From: a virus
IMG/VR virus record: IMGVR_UViG_3300049846_002076
Location: 1 to 64,000 of that record
Strand: one strand, 5' to 3'
Length of the DNA stretch: 64,000 bases
The translations under genes and the position numbers were made by a program. Positions 56,715 through 64,000 of this stretch are shown here, one piece after another (the first letter of the stretch is position 1; every line of letters begins with the position of its first letter). Below the pieces are notes generated by a model, which made no database searches, had not been told where the DNA came from, and was given only the letters and a program-made list of their open reading frames with translations.

Positions 56715-57055
56715 GCCTCGCCCCGGACTTCGTAGTGGTCGAGCTGTCCCCAGATCGTGTAGCGGGGGTGCATGCTGATGATCCGCAGCGTCGCCCCGGA
56801 CACCTCGAGCTTGTCTCCCATGCGGGCGACCGTGCCCGGGATCAGGAGAATCTTGCTGCGGGCGGCGAAGTCTTCGCCGTAGCCGCGGGAAGCCGAGCTG
56901 TCGGCACGCACCGTGGTGTGCTGTGTGATCGTCTCGACGGTCACGATGGCACACTTCTCGGTGTAGGAGGTCGTCGAAAGCTGCGCCTCACCGTAGTCGT
57001 TCGAGCCCACCATGGGGGTGATGACGCAGGAATTCATGGGATTCAGTGTCGTCAT
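56705..57055 (-). CDS. Head-tail connector (head closure) protein
   Basis: 116 aa. A beta-barrel-like small protein: YGEAQLSTTSYTEKCAIVTVE, a loop RADSSASRGYGEDFAA, then SKILLIPGTVARMGDKLEVSGATLRIISMHPRY (two linked strands) and WGQLDHYEVRGEAWD. The position between the minor capsid-like gene and the tail completion gene and the fold pattern fit head closure/adaptor proteins. It overlaps the upstream gene by 4 bp. Confidence 0.65.
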   Translation of the reverse strand: MTTLNPMNSCVITPMVGSNDYGEAQLSTTSYTEKCAIVTVETITQHTTVRADSSASRGYGEDFAARSKILLIPGTVARMGDKLEVSGATLRIISMHPRYTIWGQLDHYEVRGEAWD

Positions 57056-57795
57056 GCGGGCTCCATCATCGCGGTCGAATTGGGGTGGAAGAGCTCGTCC
57101 CGGGCGTCCTTGTAAGTCGGGTATCCCGGGGTCTTGCCCGACAGCGAGATCGTCACAGACGGGCGTCCATCAGGCCAGGTGATCTTGGCGAGATCCTGTT
57201 TCTGGGAGATGGCGAAGGCAGCCGAATCCGCCTGAAGCTGCACGAGGTAGCCCCGCACCATGTTGCGAAGAAAGGTCGCGGTATCCCACCGGCGACCCGC
57301 TTTGTCGATCGTCTTGAACTGCAGGTTGGCGACCTTCTCGCGACGGGCGTAGATAGGGGCATTCTTCCCGTAGCGGGGGCGACCCAGGTGGGTCTCGATC
57401 GCGAACGTCCGAAACGCCCGCAAGGCGGCGTATTGGTCACGCATCGCCATCGCCAGGATCTCGCCGATGACTTCGTTGTAGCCCTCGATTGAAAGCAGCT
57501 CGAGTTGGGCGAAAATCTCGTGCTGCAGCGGTTCCGAAACCACCGAGACGCCCGCCTCCAGCGCTTGCTTGCGGGACTCTGAGAGCACACCCACGGCGGC
57601 GCCCTGGTTGCCCAGAAGACGATCGAAAGTCTCGTTTTCCAGCTTCACCCGAACCTGGGTGCTTTCCGGGTCGGGGTTCTCGAAGGCACGTGCGAGCAGC
57701 ACCTCGAGGTTCGCCAGGTAACCGCGGTAGGATCCCTCGATCAGGGCAGCCGGAGCCTCAAGCTGCCGGCCGGTCAGCCACGCCCGATGCGCCAT
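57052..57795 (-). CDS. Minor capsid protein (MuF/minor capsid 2-like)
   Basis: 247 aa from ATG 57795; the frame is open upstream, but this start gives a 22-bp overlap with the connector gene. The C-terminal half resembles minor capsid protein 2: TIDKAGRRWDTATFLRNMVRG, then ISQKQDLAKITWPDGRPS and a DELFHPNST element in place of the usual HPNC. The N-terminal half is helical (LIEGSYRGYLANLEVLLARAF). It is likely a portal-associated internal or head morphogenesis protein. Confidence 0.62.
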   Translation of the reverse strand: MAHRAWLTGRQLEAPAALIEGSYRGYLANLEVLLARAFENPDPESTQVRVKLENETFDRLLGNQGAAVGVLSESRKQALEAGVSVVSEPLQHEIFAQLELLSIEGYNEVIGEILAMAMRDQYAALRAFRTFAIETHLGRPRYGKNAPIYARREKVANLQFKTIDKAGRRWDTATFLRNMVRGYLVQLQADSAAFAISQKQDLAKITWPDGRPSVTISLSGKTPGYPTYKDARDELFHPNSTAMMEPA

Positions 57796-58583
57796 CTGGC
57801 AACCGTCGTGTAGCCGTGCAGGGCTTTCATCGCCCGCTTGCAAACCGGGAATTCGATCGGCTTCATCCCGGGCCGGAACATCTGCGAGCTCTCGCCCACA
57901 GTGCGGGAGAAGACGCCCGATTCGATCGCCTGCTGTTCGGGTTCCCCACCCAGAACATAGTTCGCCTGGTAGAGCTGCGCCTTCTTGAGGGACTCGAAGA
58001 ACTCGGGCGGCAGAAGGGCGAGTTTCGCGGCGTCGAGCTCGTCGAGGTCGCTTTCCGAGCCCGGGGTGTCGCCGTCCCAGGTGATCGTGCTCTGGTTCGC
58101 GGTGTCCTCGTCGTAGATGAACTGCATCCGGCAGATCGCCTCGTAGGCGGAGATGAGCGCCGTCCGACGGTTCTCGGAGGTCGCGGCACTCCATCCCGCC
58201 AAGTCGTGCATGTCGGTGGCGAGCAGCTCGGCCTCGAGCTCGTTCATGAAGCTGTTCTCGCCGACGATCAGCCCATCGCTGCGAACGATGTAGTTGATCG
58301 TCGCGGTGTAGACCGAGGTGTCCGAGAAGGTCATGGTGACCCGAATCTGCCGGATCGCCCTGGTTTCCCCGACCGCGAGGGTGTTGGTCGCCGCGTCCAG
58401 GTTCATCTGGATCCCGAACGGTGCCGCTGCGCTGGTCACCGTGCCGGCCGCCGACACCTGCTTCACCAGGCCGTTCTGGTCGATGACCTCGAAGACGAAG
58501 GCGGAAAGCGTCACCAGGGCGCCGACGGGCGCCGAGACGGTTGCCGAGTAGATCGCGCTGATGTTCGGGGCCAAGACCTTCAT
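57774..58583 (-). CDS. Head-tail adaptor with extra N-terminal beta domain
   Basis: 269 aa. The C-terminal about 150 residues look like a connector adaptor: an acidic helix NELEAELLATDMHDLAG, AATSENRRTALISAYEAI, then DLDELDAAKLALLPPEFFESL and QANYVLGG. The N-terminal about 110 residues (MKVLAPNISAIYSATVSAPV, then VRQIRVTMTFSDTSVYTATI) form an additional Ig-like beta domain. It lies 3 bp behind the next gene upstream. Confidence 0.65.
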   Translation of the reverse strand: MKVLAPNISAIYSATVSAPVGALVTLSAFVFEVIDQNGLVKQVSAAGTVTSAAAPFGIQMNLDAATNTLAVGETRAIRQIRVTMTFSDTSVYTATINYIVRSDGLIVGENSFMNELEAELLATDMHDLAGWSAATSENRRTALISAYEAICRMQFIYDEDTANQSTITWDGDTPGSESDLDELDAAKLALLPPEFFESLKKAQLYQANYVLGGEPEQQAIESGVFSRTVGESSQMFRPGMKPIEFPVCKRAMKALHGYTTVARWRIGRG

Positions 58584-58586
58584 GGA

Positions 58587-59192
58587 TCAGTCCTCTTCGA
58601 CGAATGCGACGGAGTCGTCTTGCACGGTTGCGACGCCCGCGGGCACGGGGGTCGGTTCAGCTTCCTTGGGCGCGGGAGCCTTGGTCAGAATGCGACCGTC
58701 GGAGACGCCGGCGCCCTTCTCGATCGTGGCGTCATCGCCGGCAATGCCCGCCGACTGCTGACCGGGATGCCGGGCACCCGTCTTGAGCAGCTTGTCGATC
58801 AACTCGACCCCGCTCTTCGCCTTGATCTCGAGCGGATCGGCGATCTCGCGCAGACCCTTGATGCCGACCGTGCCCAGGATCGTTTCGAGCTCCTCGCGCT
58901 CGTAGAGCTTGCCCAGGCCGTCGCCTTCTTCCCGAATCGCCCCTTGCTCGGAGACGTTCGTGATGTTGGTGGGCTCGAGCTTCGAGTCCATGGGAGTGTC
59001 GACGTTGTCGAGGATGATCTGCGACGGAGACGGATTGATCCCGGTGCCGACCTCCTCGATGGTGATCAGGGCTGCGAGCCGCTGGCACAGAACCGGCGAG
59101 ACATCGTCGACGCTCTCTCCATTGACGAAGTTGGCCCCACCGAGGTTGCCGTTGAAGGCTTCCCAACCAGGCTGCGTGATCTTCAGTTTCAC
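58587..59192 (-). CDS. Hypothetical virion-associated protein
   Basis: 201 aa. The N-terminus ITQPGWEAFNGNLGGANFVNG is a small domain found in proteins encoded after the capsid gene in several phages. The middle has REELETILGTVGIKGLREIADPL, which looks like a HeH/SAP-type helix pair, and the tail is Pro/Ala/Glu-rich. It may bind head-stabilising DNA or be a spacer protein between capsid and connector. The first gene after the capsid terminator. Confidence 0.62.
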   Translation of the reverse strand: MKLKITQPGWEAFNGNLGGANFVNGESVDDVSPVLCQRLAALITIEEVGTGINPSPSQIILDNVDTPMDSKLEPTNITNVSEQGAIREEGDGLGKLYEREELETILGTVGIKGLREIADPLEIKAKSGVELIDKLLKTGARHPGQQSAGIAGDDATIEKGAGVSDGRILTKAPAPKEAEPTPVPAGVATVQDDSVAFVEED

Positions 59193-59220
59193 TTTGTTCC
59201 CCTCAAAAGAGATTGCTGAT

Positions 59221-59253
59221 GTGAAACGGGGGCAGCATCGCTGCCGCCCCCGT
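59221..59253 (-). terminator. Hairpin after the capsid gene, probable terminator
   Basis: ACGGGGG with CAGC (59226-59236) pairs with GCTG, a three-base bulge, then CCCCCGT (59240-59253). On the minus strand TTTCAC follows. Next to it, CTAACCC-GA-GGGTTAG (59269-59284) is a second small hairpin that includes the capsid stop codon. Confidence 0.6.
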
Positions 59254-59267
59254 ATTCAGTCGTGACA
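59254..59267 (-). promoter_or_regulatory. Weak operator copy after the capsid gene
   Basis: ATTCA-GTCG-TGACA, two mismatches from the palindrome. No clear -10/-35 pair is visible. It could regulate a weak promoter for the connector genes, or be a relic. Confidence 0.4.
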
Positions 59268-59280
59268 GCTAACCCGAGGG

Positions 59281-60180
59281 TTAGATGTTGGTGACGCCCT
59301 TGAGACGAGCCACGGCCTTCGTGCTCTTCAGGGCGGCCCCGCAATACCACTTCACGCGGGTGCGGGTCGCGTCCTTGTTCTGCACGGTGCCGATCTCCTC
59401 GATCCGCCAGCCGGCCGAGTCGCCGCCGAACAGACCGTGGAAACCGTCGGCCTCGTTGAAGCGCACGGCGTAGATCGAGCAACAGGCCGAGGAGCCGCCC
59501 TGCACTTCGTTGCCGGGCAGCCACTCGTTCCGCAGGATCGCGAGACCGTTGTGGGCCGGCACCATGCCGAAGTTCTCGATCATGACCTGCTGCGGCTGCG
59601 CGCCGCCGAGGGCACGGAGCAGCGCCAGGTAGGCGCGGTAGGTGCCCGGGCGCATGATCAGCGCGTCGGCACCGAGCGGCACCTGGTCGGCCAGGTCGTC
59701 GAGCATCGACATCGTCAGCGCGGCGCCGTTGGCCCCCGCGGTGAGCGTCTGGCCCGCGACCGTCAGCTTCTTCAGGCCGTCGAACGACTTGGTGTCGCCC
59801 GTCACGTCGCCGTTCACGACCGTGTCGGCGAACTTGCGGGAGATCGCCTTGGCCTTGGCCGCGATCTGGATGGCCTTCTGGTTGTTGAGGTTCGACATCG
59901 TCTCCTGGAGGAACTTGTCGACGTCGACGTCGCCGGCGAGGATGCGGAGCTTCGCGGTGACTTCGTCGAAGTCCACGGCGCCCTCGTTGACGGTGTCGTT
60001 CGGATCCAGGAAGTCGACGGAAGCCAGCGACTTCTCACGGTGGTAGACCAGCGCCTTGCCGTCGACCTTCTGGAACGGCAGCATCGCCAGCATCTCGTCC
60101 TTCGTGAGGACTTCTTCGATCACGCCAGCGAGGACGTGGTCGGGGGAGAGGCGTTCGGCCTCGACTCGGAGCAGCGGCAT
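59281..60180 (-). CDS. Major capsid protein
   Basis: 299 aa. It has the length and outline of an HK97-fold coat protein without a long delta domain: N-terminal LSPDHVLAGVIEEVLTKDEM, a P-domain-like region (KFLQETMSNLNNQKAIQIAAKAKAIS), and an A-domain with LTMSMLDDLADQVPLGADAL, IMRPGTYRAYLALLRALGG, GLAILRNEWLP and VRFNEADGFHGLFGG. It follows the scaffold gene with a 176-bp gap holding a promoter, operator and hairpin. It is one of the most abundant products, consistent with its own promoter and terminator. Confidence 0.85.
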   Translation of the reverse strand: MPLLRVEAERLSPDHVLAGVIEEVLTKDEMLAMLPFQKVDGKALVYHREKSLASVDFLDPNDTVNEGAVDFDEVTAKLRILAGDVDVDKFLQETMSNLNNQKAIQIAAKAKAISRKFADTVVNGDVTGDTKSFDGLKKLTVAGQTLTAGANGAALTMSMLDDLADQVPLGADALIMRPGTYRAYLALLRALGGAQPQQVMIENFGMVPAHNGLAILRNEWLPGNEVQGGSSACCSIYAVRFNEADGFHGLFGGDSAGWRIEEIGTVQNKDATRTRVKWYCGAALKSTKAVARLKGVTNI

Positions 60181-60280
60181 AGTGATTCCTTTCCTGTCTG
60201 GGTTGAAATGCGACCTGCTATCCCGGGGCCTACGAAATGCGACTTGGCGCCACGTCTCTTAGGTCCGCCGAGCCCATCAG

Positions 60281-60303
60281 GATGTAAGTCAGCACTGACT
60301 GTA
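60281..60303 (-). promoter_or_regulatory. Capsid promoter region with perfect operator copy
   Basis: Exact palindrome AGTCA-GCAC-TGACT (60287-60300). Two -10 candidates on the minus strand flank it: TACAGT (60298-60303) upstream and TACATC (60281-60286) downstream; neither has a good -35, so the active promoter is uncertain. It lies about 100 bp before the capsid ATG. Confidence 0.62.
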
Positions 60304-60349
60304 GCACACTGGAACGAAAAAGGGAAGACCCCCATTCGTCCCAGTGTGC
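60304..60349 (-). other. Long inverted repeat between scaffold and capsid genes
   Basis: GCACACTGG plus ACGAA (60304-60318) pairs with TTCGT plus CCAGTGTGC (60335-60349), with a single mismatch. On the minus strand the loop contains GGGGGTCTTCCC followed by TTTTT. It may stop scaffold transcription or protect an mRNA end. Confidence 0.6.
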
Positions 60350-60356
60350 ATCCGTG

Positions 60357-61196
60357 TTACTTCTTCTTGCTGGCCGCCTCCAGGCCGGCCGCGATCTTCT
60401 CGATCGGGGTGAGCTTCTTCTCGTCCTTCTTGCCGCCGTCGGCTTCCTTCCCGCCGGGCTTGCCCGTCGAGGAAGCGGCGCCCTCGCCGATCTTGCTCTT
60501 CAGCAGCGAGTCCTTGTCGGGGTCGGCCTCGATGATCTTCTTGAACGCTTCGTCGAAGGACAGGGGTTCGCCCTTGCCGTCGACCAGCGGGGCGCGATCC
60601 TTCTGGCCCGCGGGCTTGTCGTAGCCGACGACCTTGCCGTCCTTGTATTCGAAGTGGGCGCCGTAGAGCGCACGCGCCTTGTTGGGCGTGAGCGCCAGGT
60701 CGTCGTGAACGAACTTCGAGCCCGTGAACGAAGAGCCGACCGTGATGTCCGCGATCGTCTTGTTCAGGTTGCCGATCTCGGTGTCCTTCTCGGCGAGCTT
60801 GCCGGCGACCGCGTTGAGCTCCTTCTGGTGGGCTTCGTTCATCTGGGCCTTCACCTTCTCCCACTCGCCCTTGCGAACGGCTTCGAGCTCCTCGGCGGCC
60901 TTCTGGTCGGCGATCAACTTCTTGATCGCGACCGGGTCGATGCCGTCGAATTCCTTGAGCTTCGCCTCGAGCGCCTCCTTCGCCTTGGTGGCGTTCTCGA
61001 GCGCTTCCTTCTTCTTCATGACGTCCTTGAGCAGAGCCGCTTCCTTGTCGGTCAGCTTGTTCTTGGCGTCTTCCTCTTCCTTCTTCTTCGCAGCTTCGGC
61101 TTCCTCCGCGGCCTTCTTCGCCGCAGCCTCTTCGGCAGCCTTCTTCGCAGCAGCTTCCTCCGCGGCTTTCTGGGCCGCCAGTTCTTCGGGGGTCAT
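60357..61196 (-). CDS. Capsid scaffold protein
   Basis: 279 aa. The first about 90 residues are a run of Ala/Lys/Glu helices (KKAAEEAAAKKAAEEAE), followed by charged coiled coil (EALEAKLKEFDGI) to about 160, then a small domain with VGSSFTGSKFVHDDLALTPNKAR and PLVDGKGEPLSFDEAFKKI at the C-terminus, which is typical of phage scaffolds that bind the inner face of the coat. It lies between portal and capsid genes as in most tailed phages. Confidence 0.82.
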   Translation of the reverse strand: MTPEELAAQKAAEEAAAKKAAEEAAAKKAAEEAEAAKKKEEEDAKNKLTDKEAALLKDVMKKKEALENATKAKEALEAKLKEFDGIDPVAIKKLIADQKAAEELEAVRKGEWEKVKAQMNEAHQKELNAVAGKLAEKDTEIGNLNKTIADITVGSSFTGSKFVHDDLALTPNKARALYGAHFEYKDGKVVGYDKPAGQKDRAPLVDGKGEPLSFDEAFKKIIEADPDKDSLLKSKIGEGAASSTGKPGGKEADGGKKDEKKLTPIEKIAAGLEAASKKK

Positions 61197-61255
61197 ACAC
61201 TACCTTTCTGCCCTATCTCTCGGGCGCTTGTGGCCGATCTCTTGGCCGGTTTGTG

Positions 61256-62842
61256 CTACGAGTTCACTACCTTGTTCGCGATTGCGTTCTTGCCTTCCTT
61301 CTTGATCGGGTCGCCCTTTGCCGCGCCGGCAGCACCGGCTTCGGCCATCTTGCGAGCCATCTCGACGGGATCGGGCGGCCACGACTTCACGCTTTCCTTC
61401 AGCGCTTCCATCACTTCTTCCTTCACCTGCGGGAACAGCTTCTCGATCAGGGTGTTCATCTGCTCCTGACGCACTTCGTCGGGAGCGTCGATCAGCGCCA
61501 GGCGGGCGGCGATCTCGAATTCGTCGTAGAGCGAGCGAACGTCGAAGTTGTCGGGGTATTCGACCAGCTCGTTCTCGAGCTCCTCGATCATTTTCTCTTC
61601 GCCATGCCACTTCGCGACGAGCCAGCAGAGCCGGTTCTCGATGCGCTCGAGCGAACCTGCCTTCGAGGCGAGCAGGGCGTTGACGCGCTCGAAGTCGTAG
61701 GCTTTCGCCACGCCCGAAGCGTTGTCGATGCCCTTGCCCGAGTCGTCCTTCGTGCGTTCGCCCGAGAGACCGACCGAGTGGTAGATTTCGTTGATGATCT
61801 TGCCGACGACCGCCAGGATGAGTTCTGCCTGCTTCACGTCGGGCGAGAGGTAGAAGGGTGCCGCGTTGCCCTCGCCGTTGTAGGTGAAGACGCGCTTCGT
61901 GCCCATCTGGATGAGCTTGTCGATGGTCGCGGTGTCGGTGTCGGTGCCCGGCATGAGACCCTGGGCCGGCATCGCAAGCTGGCTGAAGGTCTGATCCTGA
62001 ATGATCGCGTCCATGTTCGACAGATAGTTCGCGACCGCACGATCGAGGTAGGCGACATCGGCGATCATCGCCGGTGAAGTGTAGGGTTCGTCGGAGATCA
62101 CGTTGTCGGCGGCGAACACCGGCACGACGCCCAGGTTGTGCATGATCGGGGCGCGGGGGATCACCTTGACCTTCGTGGGATCCTTCGAATCTTCGCCCTT
62201 CGTCTCGAAAAGCTGGCTGAACGTGCGAGTCCACAGCCGGTAGCGGTATTTCACCTTGCCGGAACTGTCGATGGGGTCGGCATCGTCCCGCGTCGTCTCT
62301 CGAATGAGAATCCAGTTGAGGTCGCCGCGGTCGTCGTAGCTCATGTCGAGCGCGTCCTGCGGCAGCACCATGTAGGAGTAGACGCGAACGCCGGCCTTCT
62401 TCTCGTCGGCCTTCGTTCTGATCTTGCCGGTGCGGTTCGAGTCGACCACGACCCAGACGCGACCATTGGTCGAGCTGGCGCAGGAAATGCGCTTGGCGTA
62501 ATCCTCGATCTCGAGACCGTTGAGGGTGGAGTTCTCCCAGAACTTCTTCACGCTCTCCGGGGCGTCGCCTTCGCGGCGAACGATGAGCATCTTGAAGATG
62601 TGCTTGTCGACGAGGTCGACCACTTCCCGGGTGTGGTTGAAGCGATAGGCGCGACTGCGACGGGCACTGTATTCGTCGTCACCTTCCTTGTGATACTTGA
62701 AGATGTTGTTGACGAACCACTCCCGTCCACCGTTGTAGGTGTCCTGGAGAAACGCCCAGTGACTCTCCATCGCGTCGTATTCGGGGTGACGACGCTTGAT
62801 GAAGCTCCTGAGCCTGGTCTGTTCGGAAACGGGGTCGGCCAT
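61256..62842 (-). CDS. Portal protein
   Basis: 528 aa. Portal-like features include WAFLQDTYNGGREWFVNN, RSRAYRFNHTREVVDLVDKH, a domain with IKRISCA-type strands and the TYNGEGNAAPFYLSPDVKQAE region, then KIINEIYHSVGLSGERTKDDSGKGIDNASG (a clip-to-stem junction) and an acidic helical end. It forms the dodecameric channel in the capsid vertex for DNA packaging. Behind its own promoter (62866-62894) with a perfect operator copy; SD AGGAC. Confidence 0.85.
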   Translation of the reverse strand: MADPVSEQTRLRSFIKRRHPEYDAMESHWAFLQDTYNGGREWFVNNIFKYHKEGDDEYSARRSRAYRFNHTREVVDLVDKHIFKMLIVRREGDAPESVKKFWENSTLNGLEIEDYAKRISCASSTNGRVWVVVDSNRTGKIRTKADEKKAGVRVYSYMVLPQDALDMSYDDRGDLNWILIRETTRDDADPIDSSGKVKYRYRLWTRTFSQLFETKGEDSKDPTKVKVIPRAPIMHNLGVVPVFAADNVISDEPYTSPAMIADVAYLDRAVANYLSNMDAIIQDQTFSQLAMPAQGLMPGTDTDTATIDKLIQMGTKRVFTYNGEGNAAPFYLSPDVKQAELILAVVGKIINEIYHSVGLSGERTKDDSGKGIDNASGVAKAYDFERVNALLASKAGSLERIENRLCWLVAKWHGEEKMIEELENELVEYPDNFDVRSLYDEFEIAARLALIDAPDEVRQEQMNTLIEKLFPQVKEEVMEALKESVKSWPPDPVEMARKMAEAGAAGAAKGDPIKKEGKNAIANKVVNS

Positions 62843-62865
62843 GTCTGTCCTGTATAAGCTCCGGC

Positions 62866-62894
62866 AGTGTAGCAGTCAGTGGTGACTAACGCAA
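62866..62894 (-). promoter_or_regulatory. Portal promoter with perfect operator copy in the spacer
   Basis: Minus strand: -35 TTGCGT (62889-62894), exact 17-bp spacer, -10 TACACT (62866-62871). Exact palindrome AGTCA-GTGG-TGACT (62874-62887) fills the spacer. It begins five bases after the terminase stop. Confidence 0.75.
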
Positions 62895-62898
62895 GGGG

Positions 62899-64000
62899 TC
62901 AAATCGAGACCCCCGCAATCACGATCTTCCTGACCGGGAAGCGGAATTCGATCGGATAGCCCAGGGCGTCCGCCGAGTGCTCGACCGACTGCTCCTTGTC
63001 GATTTCGCGACCGCCCGGCTTGTAGATGGTCTGCTCGAGCGACTCGATCAGCTTCTTGCACTTGGGGTCGATCCAGAACCGAACCCGCCCGGTCGCATCC
63101 CGAAGCATCCGGTTGACCGCGTTAACCCGGTCGGCCACCGGCGGGTGCTTCTTGCGAAACTGGATCTTCTTGAACCCCCGATCCATGAGGATCTGAACGT
63201 CGGACTCCCCGCGGGCATGCTGGCGATAGGCGCCGGCGGGGTCAGGGTAGATGATGATCTTGTCCTGCCACCGGAAGTAGCGTCGCTCGAGCTCGTCGCA
63301 GACATCCTCAGTCGAGGCGCTTTTCAGGACGATCTCATCGACCGCCCAGACGTCGCCGGTGGGCTGTGGCTGCAGAATCACCGAGCTCATGGGGTCGATG
63401 TTGAAGTCCTGCCCCACCCAGATTTCGAGGTTCGGGTTGAACGGGCGGTCTGCCTGGGCGTGAACCTTCCGGTCGAACGGGTAGTAGACGCGCCCGCTCA
63501 TGGTCTCGAAGCTCGCCTCGAATTCCTGGGCGAAGCTCTTGGGATCCATGTCGAGCCGAGCCTCCTCGATTTCCTTCTCCGCGATGAACGGGGAGGTCAG
63601 GGTGGGGAATTGCCAGCTCTTCCAGCGACCCTTGTCCTGGCTTTCGACCTTCTGCCCCTTCATGTAGAGGTCGTAGAGGAAGTTGTAGCTCTTGGGGGTG
63701 CCGATGAACACCGCATGCCCGCCCGTCGACGCCAGGGTCGGGCGCAGCACCTTCTTCCAGGCTTCGGGGTCGATGTCCTGCACCTCGTCCATGACCAGGA
63801 AGTGAACCCCCACACCCCGCAGGGAGTCGGGATTGTCCGCGCCCTTCAGCTCGATGCGCGTGCCGTTGATGAGCAGGATCGAGAGCGTCGTCTCGTTGAT
63901 CTTCTTGATCCAGCGACGGGGGATCGACTCCATGAGCTCGGGCCACATGATCTGCTTCGCCATGCGGTAGCTCGGGGCGACATACCAGATCAGGCGCTTG
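62899..64000 (-). CDS. terL: Terminase large subunit, N-terminus outside window
   Basis: 367 residues visible; the frame continues beyond the right edge (KRLIWYVAPSYR precedes the first internal Met). Walker B is in HFLVMDEVQDIDP. The nuclease domain starts with WVGQDFNIDPMSS, holding its first acidic residue, and has a later acid in HSADALGYP. The ATPase Walker A lies outside the window. The protein cuts concatemeric DNA and pumps it into the capsid through the portal encoded next. Confidence 0.92.
   Translation of the reverse strand, partial: KRLIWYVAPSYRMAKQIMWPELMESIPRRWIKKINETTLSILLINGTRIELKGADNPDSLRGVGVHFLVMDEVQDIDPEAWKKVLRPTLASTGGHAVFIGTPKSYNFLYDLYMKGQKVESQDKGRWKSWQFPTLTSPFIAEKEIEEARLDMDPKSFAQEFEASFETMSGRVYYPFDRKVHAQADRPFNPNLEIWVGQDFNIDPMSSVILQPQPTGDVWAVDEIVLKSASTEDVCDELERRYFRWQDKIIIYPDPAGAYRQHARGESDVQILMDRGFKKIQFRKKHPPVADRVNAVNRMLRDATGRVRFWIDPKCKKLIESLEQTIYKPGGREIDKEQSVEHSADALGYPIEFRFPVRKIVIAGVSI

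Noticed and set aside
1-64000. Integrase, attachment site, tRNA genes
   Set aside because: No tyrosine or serine recombinase motif and no cloverleaf with a 3' acceptor pattern was noticed by eye; a temperate lifestyle therefore cannot be claimed from this window, and a tRNA scan would be needed to exclude tRNAs.

Overview
The window is part of a GC-rich, tailed double-stranded DNA bacteriophage genome. It is a siphovirus-type phage with a lambda-like long non-contractile tail: tape measure, a G/GT-type tail chaperone pair with a slippery site, L- and NlpC/P60-type tail-tip proteins and a large J-like tip protein. A nested Rz/Rz1 spanin pair and several lipobox proteins point to a Gram-negative host; the base composition would fit a beta- or gammaproteobacterium, but the host genus cannot be read from the sequence. 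No integrase, tRNA, rRNA, insertion sequence or CRISPR array was seen. Both ends are inside genes: a small ORF at the left and the large terminase at the right.

Almost every gene is on the minus strand. From right to left, which is the direction of transcription: large terminase, portal, scaffold and major capsid (64000-59281); head completion and connector genes (59192-55795); tail tube, tail chaperones, tape measure and tail tip (55715-43057); a giant tail fibre and a family of smaller fibre or adhesin proteins (43054-28349); lipoproteins and small genes (28346-26312); lysis cassette of TM protein, M15 endolysin, holin-like protein and Rz/Rz1 (26254-24530); a metallophosphoesterase, virion-like proteins and PhoH (24506-19178); a replication and early block with an Hfq-like protein, DnaB-type helicase, three small membrane proteins, a HicA-like protein, primase and a WGR protein (19042-13231); a ligase and nucleotide-metabolism block (13205-10276); then CobT-like and CobS-like proteins, a sigma-70-like protein, an RNA ligase and a C-family DNA polymerase III alpha (9375-183). 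The only convincing rightward gene is an HTH regulator (9809-10279).

The most striking feature is regulatory. A 14-bp palindrome, AGTCA-N4-TGACT, recurs at the start of most leftward transcription units: seven exact copies, four with one mismatch and several weaker ones. Each overlaps or abuts a sigma-70-like promoter, often with an exact 17-bp spacer. The copy lies in the -35/-10 spacer, just downstream of the -10, or on the -35, which is how an operator would behave. It covers both replication and virion genes, suggesting one phage regulator controlling the whole genome. The HTH protein at 9809-10279 is the obvious candidate, but this is inference. At four of these promoters (13224, 29375, 42784, 49056) exactly six bases separate the -10 from an ATG, predicting leaderless mRNAs.

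Most neighbouring genes overlap by ATGA, GTGA or TAATG, indicating tightly coupled translation. There is no stretch above 300 bases without a gene; the larger gaps (9676-9808, 60181-60356, 19061-19177) hold promoters, operators and hairpins.
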